From Conidiobolus incongruus B7586 (lineage: Eukaryota > Entomophthoromycota > Entomophthoromycetes > Entomophthorales > Conidiobolaceae): DNA of 16,552 nucleotides. The notes under the pieces were generated by a model. It ran no database searches and was not told the origin of the DNA. It saw only the letters and a list, made by a program, of their open reading frames with translations. Shown in pieces: positions 10,626 through 16,552 of the stretch (its first letter is position 1; every line of letters starts with the position of its first letter). The translations under genes and the position numbers were made by a program. The stretch spans positions 1-16,552 of the forward strand of contig JNEM01009452.1 of the NCBI GenBank assembly GCA_000697335.1. The letters are read 5' to 3'.

Positions 10626-13600
10626 ATGAGTTCAGAATCTGCTAATATAAATAACATTTATCTACATGTACCTTCAAAGAGTCCCATCACAAATTCGAAT
10701 TCCAACGAGCGGAGTCCTTTACTGTCCGAAGCAGGTCAGGAACTTTTGCAAGCTCCGCCTTCTCGCACTTCCAACTCCGGGAAGTTAGGGACTTTTGACG
10801 GTGTTTACATACCTGTAGTGTCTGCGATTTGGGGTGCTATTTTATTCCTTAGAGTTGGATATATTATGGGACGAGTTGGCCTGATAGGCACTTTAGTGTT
10901 TTGGCTAGCTGGTTATTGTATTACTATTGCTACCACTTTATCCCTCGCAGCTATTTCTACTAACGGAACGGTAAAAGGTAATGAAACCATTGATAAAATA
11001 TATAGCCTGTAATAAACCGGTTTTTAGGAGGTGGTCCTTATTACCTAATCAGTAGAAGTTTAGGTCCTGAATTTGGGGGATCTATAGGAATTATTATCTT
11101 TTTGGGAGGTATTTTAAATGGCGTTTTAAATGTCTTAGCATTTGTTGAAGCTCTTCTGGGTCTATTCGGTACTAGTAACGGTTTGATCTGTAAAATATTA
11201 CCAGAAGATCAGGTAATAATTCAATTATCATTCAAATCATATGGTTTATTATTCAAATTCAATATTTGAAATATTTTGAATCATTAAAAATACATCAAAT
11301 AATTAACATTTTGTATTGTAGTATATGAACTTTTTCTATGGATCGATAGTCTGGATTGCAACTCTGTTTTTTAATTTAATGGGTTCTAAAGTAAGGATCA
11401 ATGAATTGATATTTATTATTAATATTATTCTAATATCATTCATTAATTTTAGGTTTTCAGCCAAATTTCATTATATTGTACAATAATTCTTGTAATATCT
11501 ACTCTGTCAGTTGTATTCACATTTTTCGTACGTCCTGCATTTTCAATACCCGAAAGTAATATTTATTTTACAGGGCTAAGTATCGATACTTTAAGATCCA
11601 ATCTTTGGCCAAATCTTAACCCTCCTGGTCAACCTATTGAATCATATCAAAGTTTATTTGGCGTACTTTTCCCTGCATGTATTGGTATCATGGCAGGTGC
11701 AAGTATGTCAGGAAATCTCAGAAAACCTAGTAAATCCATCCCTAAAGGAACTTTATGGGGCGTATTCAGCACTTTAATAGCCTATCTATTAATCACAATT
11801 CTTTTTGCCGCAACTACTAGTCGCGAAACATTGGTCAAGGATTTGAATGCTATGTCTGATGTCGGTTATAGTTCGGAATTAATCAGTATGGGTATTTTAA
11901 GCACAAGTTTCAGTAGTTGTCTCAGTTGCATGATTGGCGCTTCAAAAATCCTTCAAGCCATTAGTCGCGATGAATTACTCAGCTTTTTAAAGTTTTTCGG
12001 CTATGGCACTCCAAAAGATGACGAACCTAAATATGCTCTCTACCTCTCTTTCATTCTCGGTCTTCCTCTTTTACTCGCTGGTGATATTAATGTTGTCGCA
12101 TGCATTGTCACCATGTTTTTCTGTCTTACATTTTGTATTACCAATTTCGCTTGTTTATTGCTCAGATTGAGTTCAGCACCTAACTTTAGACCCAGTTTCA
12201 GATACTTTAATTCTTATACAGCTGGCTTTGGTGTGTTTGTTTGCCTATTGGCTATGCTAATTGTCAACCCTACATTCGCAGTAATTGCTATAGGTTTTGA
12301 AATTGTATTGTTCACAGTGCTTCATTTACTATCTCCTCCTAAACCTTGGGGCGATATTACTCAATCAATTATCTATCACCAAGTACGTAAATATCTTCTC
12401 AGATTAGATTATCGAAAACAACACGTTAAGTTTTGGAGACCCCAAATTTTGTTCCTCGTTAATGATCCTTATAAACATCTAGAGTTAATTCAGTTTATGA
12501 ATCATTTAAAGAAGGGATCTCTATATATCTTAGGTCACTTGATCTTGAGTGAAGAGAATACTAGCTATAATAGACTTAAAGAACTTCACGAAACAAGACT
12601 CAATTGGCTGAAACTCGTTGATGATCTCAAGATTAAAGCATTCGTTCAATTACTTTTAGCTAATAACTATCGTTGGGGTGCATTAAGTCTTATTTTGGGC
12701 TCAGGTTTGGGTGGTATGACACCTAATGTTGTCATTTTGGGCGAATTTGCGGATCCTTCATCTAAATCTTCAACCCTCAAAAAATTACCAGAGTGTTCTA
12801 CATCTATGGTCATCGATGGAAACCCCGATATACCAACTAGTCCTATAATGGACATTCGAGACTATGTCGGTATTATTGAAGATGTTATTGGTTGCAACAA
12901 AGCCATTGGTATCGCCTTTAATTTCGACGATCCTTCTAACCCATTACTTCCTCCTGAGTGCCCTAATATCAAAAAGAATCAAAACCTGCCATATATTGAT
13001 TTATGGCCAATTCAAACTGTGTCATCCACTGGTCAAGACAGAATGACCACAAATTTTGACTCATATACACTCGTTTTGCAGCTCGGATGTATTTTGCACA
13101 TGATTCCCCAATGGAATAGATCGTTTAAACTTAGAGTTTGCAGTTTTGTAGAAGATTCAAGTGAAATCAGCCATGAATACACTCGAATTCAAACTCTTTT
13201 GAATAATTTAAGAATTTTAGCAGAGATTAACATTATTTCACTTGATAGATTTTCTGCTTACTCATTTATGACCTCTGATCCACTGTCAGCTAATCAGAGC
13301 TTAGTTCAATTTTTCAATGATGGAGATCACACTCCCAATAGCTTAACTGATACACTTGTGAGCCATACGCCTCCAGTTTCCACTAAACGGAAGCAGGTAG
13401 ACGACTCCAATGCTGTTTTTGGTACATCCCTTAGAATTAATGTCCCTGAGTTTACTCATAGTGACGCATCATCCTTAAAATCTGCGAATAGTGAGATGGA
13501 TCTCACTCGAGGTCTTCTGAATTTTGACGACGGACCGATCAGTGACAAAGAACTCAGTCGCACACCACAGATATCTCAATTTGAAGATGCTTTACGCCAT

Positions 13601-13852
13601 CCAAGGCCCTTGAAAAAATTTAATGACTTGTCACCCAACAAGCAGCTTGGTCTCCTTAACCAAATTATCAGCACTGCCTCAGCAAAAACCACCAAACTAA
13701 TTATTAGTACCCTTCCTATTCCAGTCCTTGGTACTTGCAAAGATCGTGAAACTTGTTGGGAGTATAACCGTCTCCTCCATCGTTTAGTTAAAGATTTGCC
13801 ACCTACTATTTTAGTGCACTCAGAGTCGTTGACAGTGACAAATTCGTTATAG
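10626..13852 (+). CDS. SLC12-family cation-chloride cotransporter (Vhc1-like)
   Basis: Four exons (10626-10977, 11028-11212, 11322-11390, 11453-13852) give 1001 residues, a usual length for the family. It probably moves K+ with Cl- across the vacuolar membrane, as yeast Vhc1 does. Twelve membrane segments span about residues 60-492. Hallmarks are WGAILFLRVGYIMGRVG (TM1), GGPYYLISRSLGPEFGGSIG (118-138, created by the first splice), FTGLS (241-245) and MAGASMSGNLRKPSKSIPKG (282-301). The cytosolic C-terminal SLC12 domain begins at PKPWGDITQSIIYHQVRKYL (about 499-518) and includes GLGGMTPNVVILG (about 620-632). A polar, low-complexity insert (about 822-926) precedes the conserved end LPPTILVHSESLTVT. 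The N terminus carries ERSPLL (28-33), an acidic dileucine signal fitting vacuolar delivery. Two serines (356, 357) sit in TM8 where NKCC1 binds Na+. Possible AATAAA at 13907-13912. The family call is firm; the exact ions are inferred. Confidence 0.93.
10978..11027 (+). other. SLC12 gene intron 1 (50 nt)
   Basis: It runs from GTAATG to TTTTTAG and splits a glycine codon in phase 1 (G|GA). Removal creates the family motif VKGGGPYYLISRSLGPEFGG; without splicing the frame ends at a stop soon after. Confidence 0.93.
11213..11321 (+). other. SLC12 gene intron 2 (109 nt)
   Basis: It runs from GTAATA to TTGTAG in phase 0, with ATTAAC about 20 bases before the 3' end as a possible branch point. It joins LPEDQ to YMNFFYGSIVW. 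It is twice the length of the other introns in the window. Confidence 0.88.
11391..11452 (+). other. SLC12 gene intron 3 (62 nt)
   Basis: It runs from GTAAGG to TTTTAG in phase 0, with CTAAT near 11430 as a possible branch point, joining LMGSK to VFSQISLYC at the start of a membrane segment. Confidence 0.88.
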
Positions 13853-15497
13853 CGATACATTGGATTAGTTAAAGTTATTACAAATTGTTGGTATAGGATT
13901 AATATAAATAAACTATATTATAATCACATCTATTAAAAAATATTTAATTAATATATAAAATTTATTATTTTCATTTTAATTTATTGATTTTAAATCCATG
14001 TAGTATATTTAAATAAGATTTTATAAAATTATTAAAATACTTTTGAATTTAAATTATACAATTTGGTATTAGTCACATTATGATTTTTATAGCATTATAT
14101 TGTACATTTGACAGAGTTATTAACCATTTTCACATATAAGTGAATCATTTCAAATTGTTAAATACAAAATTATTATACTGTACCTAAAATTCATTAATAA
14201 ATTAATATTATTAATAATTGTACCAATATTACAATATTTGTTTAATAGGTTATCAAAAATTGTTAAAATTTATATTTAGTAATTTTAATTATTATTACTC
14301 TATATTTTTAATAATGGGAATTTTTTGCAATTCAAAATAAATAAATATTTTAATATATAATATATAAAAATAAATATATAATATAAATTTAATAGTTTCT
14401 TTCATTATTAATAACTTTTTGTTATACTTTTAGTAAAGATTTAACACTTAAAAAATAGTTTTTTATTAAAGATTAAAATTTGATATTTTAAAAACCAATT
14501 AAATTTTCTTGTAGAAATTTTCTTTCTTATAAGCTGGTTTTTTAATTACTTAAAGTAATTATAATTACATAGGTTATAATCTAGAGAGTATACTAGATGT
14601 GGTAGTTTTTTTAATTATTTTTAATTAGATAGTTTTTTACAGCTTTAGAATTATATATTTTATAATTATTATACAAAATAATAAGCTTTCTTAAATTATA
14701 TTAAGAACACTAATTAAAAATACTTTTATTTAAAAAAACAATATAAAATTTACTATTAATTAGTTTTCTTTCAAAAACTAAATAAAAGTAATATATACTA
14801 TTATAATCTATTATAATAATTAACATTCACTTAATAAAATATTTATTTAAAGGGATTTATAAAAGGGATTAATTTAACTTAATCTAATATTTTAATTTGT
14901 GCTTTAATAAAAAGTTATATATAAAACTTTAAGATTCATCAATTATAATTATTTGCTATAAAAATTTAAGCTTCTAATAATATTTTAGTTAGTTTTATTT
15001 AATAATAATTACTCTAGATTTTTTTAAGTTATAGTTCAATAATAAGATACCTAATTTATATTTTTATTTATTAATTTGAGTTTAAACTTTAATATATATA
15101 AAATACTTATAAAACTAATATAAAAGTACTTAGATAATTCTTTAACTAATATAAAAAAGTATTTTTTAATATATTTTTTCACTTTATTAATAATTAAAAA
15201 AATAATAGTTAAAGGTAATTTTTTAAATTTTAATAAGTTTTAAATAATTTCTTCTTTAAACTTAAAGTAATTTACTTAATAATAAATTGTTAATTTAAAT
15301 AATACTTTATTATTAAAAGTTGTTTATAAATTTTAAATAATTTTAGAGGGTTTATGGTTAAGTTTTACTAATACTAAAATAAAAAACTTTTAATGATTAT
15401 TATTTAGTTTAAATATAATTAAATTAAATAAATAATTTTAAAAAATTAATTTTTTAATCAAAAAAATTATTATATATATATATATTAAAAATATATA
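13853..15497. other. Extremely AT-rich gene-free block
   Basis: After the SLC12 stop codon, about 1.6 kb is the most AT-rich part of the window, with G and C sparse on both strands. I found no open frame, RNA gene or recognisable element. The texture (many TTTTTA/TAAAAA words and short near-repeats such as AAAGGGATT at 14850 and 14866) suits very old, decayed repeat DNA, but no family can be named. The block ends in a TA microsatellite at about 15470-15485 just outside the transposon. Confidence 0.5.
15470..15485. repeat. (TA)n microsatellite
   Basis: About eight TA units in a row lie some 12 bases outside the left TIR of the transposon. A TA-rich stretch is a natural target for elements that insert at TA. 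Confidence 0.8.
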
Positions 15498-15599
15498 ATT
15501 TCCTATTAACTTTGTATATATTTATTTATTTTAAATTAATAATATGTTTGAAAAATCAGAAATTACAAAATTTCCTATTATTTTAAATTTAAGGTAACA
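15498..15599 (+). repeat. Left TIR of the 1036-bp transposon
   Basis: It pairs as an inverted repeat with 16432-16533. TTTCCTATT occurs at its outer end (15499-15507) and again at 15571-15579. The inner two thirds also match the first 80 bases of the window in direct orientation. Confidence 0.85.
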
Positions 15600-16431
15600 T
15601 CAGAAATAAACTTCAAAGATTATTTAAAAATTAATAAAATTTAACTCAGAATATTTTTAATATTATATTTTTTATTTGTTATATCTATACAATCTTAGTT
15701 GTTATTTTTATACAGTAACTTAAAACTATATATTAATATTAGTTTATTCTTGTTTTCTTTTAGAACAGTAACTGAATAATTTTACTTTCAAATCTATTTT
15801 AATATCTGAGAGATAACCAGATACAGATATTAATTCTAACTAATTTTTAGAATAAAATTATCCAAATTTTGTTATTGTTTTGTTGAATATAATTATTATA
15901 AAATTATCAATATAGTATTATGAAATCAATTTAAATTTTAATTTTAAATAATATTATATATTAATTTGATATAAAATTAATTAATAATAATAATATGTTT
16001 AATGACTTTTACTTTGATAACCAAAGCTATTTAATAGTGAATTATTAATTTTATTTGATATTTATTAAAATTTAGTGAAAACAATGAAAAAGTTCTAATA
16101 TATCTGATTAAGGAAAATAATATTTTTCCAAAAAATAATATTTTTAAATTAAAATTTAATATTATTAATTGATAAAAATCAAATTATGATTTATTAAGTT
16201 ATATTTAAATAATAATTTAATTAATAATTGTTACTACAAAGTTTGTTAATAAATTGGTTCTTGAAATTCCTATATATAATCAATTTAAATCTTAATTAAT
16301 TAGGTAATTTATAATTTTACAGTTAATTTAACTAATAAACATGGTTTTTCTTCTTCCTCTTGATATTTTATTATTTTCTATGATTGTTATTAATCACTAT
16401 CCTTTTTTGAAATTTAAGTCCAATTTATTAA

Positions 16432-16533
16432 TATTACCCTAGAATCAAAGAAATGGGAAATTTTTTAATTTCTGATTTTTCAAACATATTATTAGTTTCA
16501 AATAAGCAAATATATACAAAACAAATAGGAAAA
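16432..16533 (-). repeat. Right TIR of the 1036-bp transposon
   Basis: This is the inverted partner of 15498-15599. The outer motif reads AATAGGAAA (16524-16532) and the inner one AATGGGAAA (16452-16460, one base different), again 72 bases apart. Only about 19 bases of flanking DNA follow before the window ends. Confidence 0.85.
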
Positions 16534-16552
16534 TAAATAGTTTTGAATTATA

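Larger units (their letters stand above)
15498..16533. mobile_element. Non-autonomous TIR DNA transposon (MITE-like), 1036 bp
   Basis: The two ends are inverted copies of about 102 bp with roughly 80-85% identity. A perfectly conserved core of about 25 bases (AATATGTTTGAAAAATCAGA and a few more) lies at about 15540-15565 and, inverted, at 16466-16491. Each end is flanked by TA (15496-15497 and 16534-16535), consistent with the TA target duplication of Tc1/mariner-type elements, although TA is frequent here. Each TIR contains TTTCCTATT or a one-base variant twice, spaced 72 bases apart. The interior has no open frame of note and no transposase, so movement would need a partner supplied elsewhere. 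The divergence between TIRs suggests an old copy. Confidence 0.8.

Noticed and set aside
11690-13852. Separate 720-residue transporter gene
   Set aside because: It starts in the middle of SLC12 TM6; three well-formed introns connect it to the preceding membrane segments and the true start at 10626.
1-16552. Mitochondrial origin, suggested by the AT content
   Set aside because: Spliceosomal-type short introns, Zn2Cys6 and SLC12 nuclear families, and a tRNA with Pol III boxes and a TTTT terminator all indicate nuclear DNA.
1-16552. CRISPR arrays, telomeric arrays or rRNA genes
   Set aside because: I saw no regularly spaced repeats with unique spacers, no tandem telomere-like repeats beyond isolated AAACCCTAG words, and no rRNA-like sequence.

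Overview
This window looks like nuclear DNA from an early-diverging, very AT-rich fungus. The Zn2Cys6 regulator and the Uds1-domain septation protein are fungus-specific families. The third gene is a fungal SLC12 transporter of the yeast Vhc1 kind. Introns are short (50-109 nt) with GT...AG borders. The tRNA has nuclear Pol III signals. The composition and the style of the decayed leucine-rich gene remind me of Conidiobolus-type Entomophthoromycotina, but that placement is inference and nothing here proves it.

Layout. Positions 1-~1140 begin inside a terminal-inverted-repeat (TIR) sequence and continue into a degenerate unit I could not classify. A tRNA-Ser(GCT) lies on the minus strand at 1410-1491. 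About 2107-4300 (minus) holds a decayed, leucine/isoleucine-rich gene, probably an F-box/LRR-like family member. After 1.3 kb without a gene come three plus-strand genes: an intronless Zn2Cys6 transcription factor (5636-7603), a two-exon Uds1-domain coiled-coil protein (7935-9513) and a four-exon cation-chloride cotransporter (10626-13852). The rest is extremely AT-rich, gene-free DNA. It ends with a complete-looking 1036-bp non-autonomous DNA transposon (15498-16533) whose TIRs of about 100 bp match the repeat at the window start.

The three intact genes share a strand but each has its own intergenic region, and nothing links them into a pathway: one is a nuclear regulator, one a probable septation or polarity protein, one a probable vacuolar membrane transporter. 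Both window ends fall in or beside the same TIR family, as expected if an assembly contig breaks at repeats.

I saw no clearly new biological system. The points most worth a second look are the paired direct-repeat structure of the transposon TIRs, the large decayed leucine-rich gene, the acidic dileucine sorting signal on the SLC12 protein, and the pair of serines at its predicted sodium-site position.
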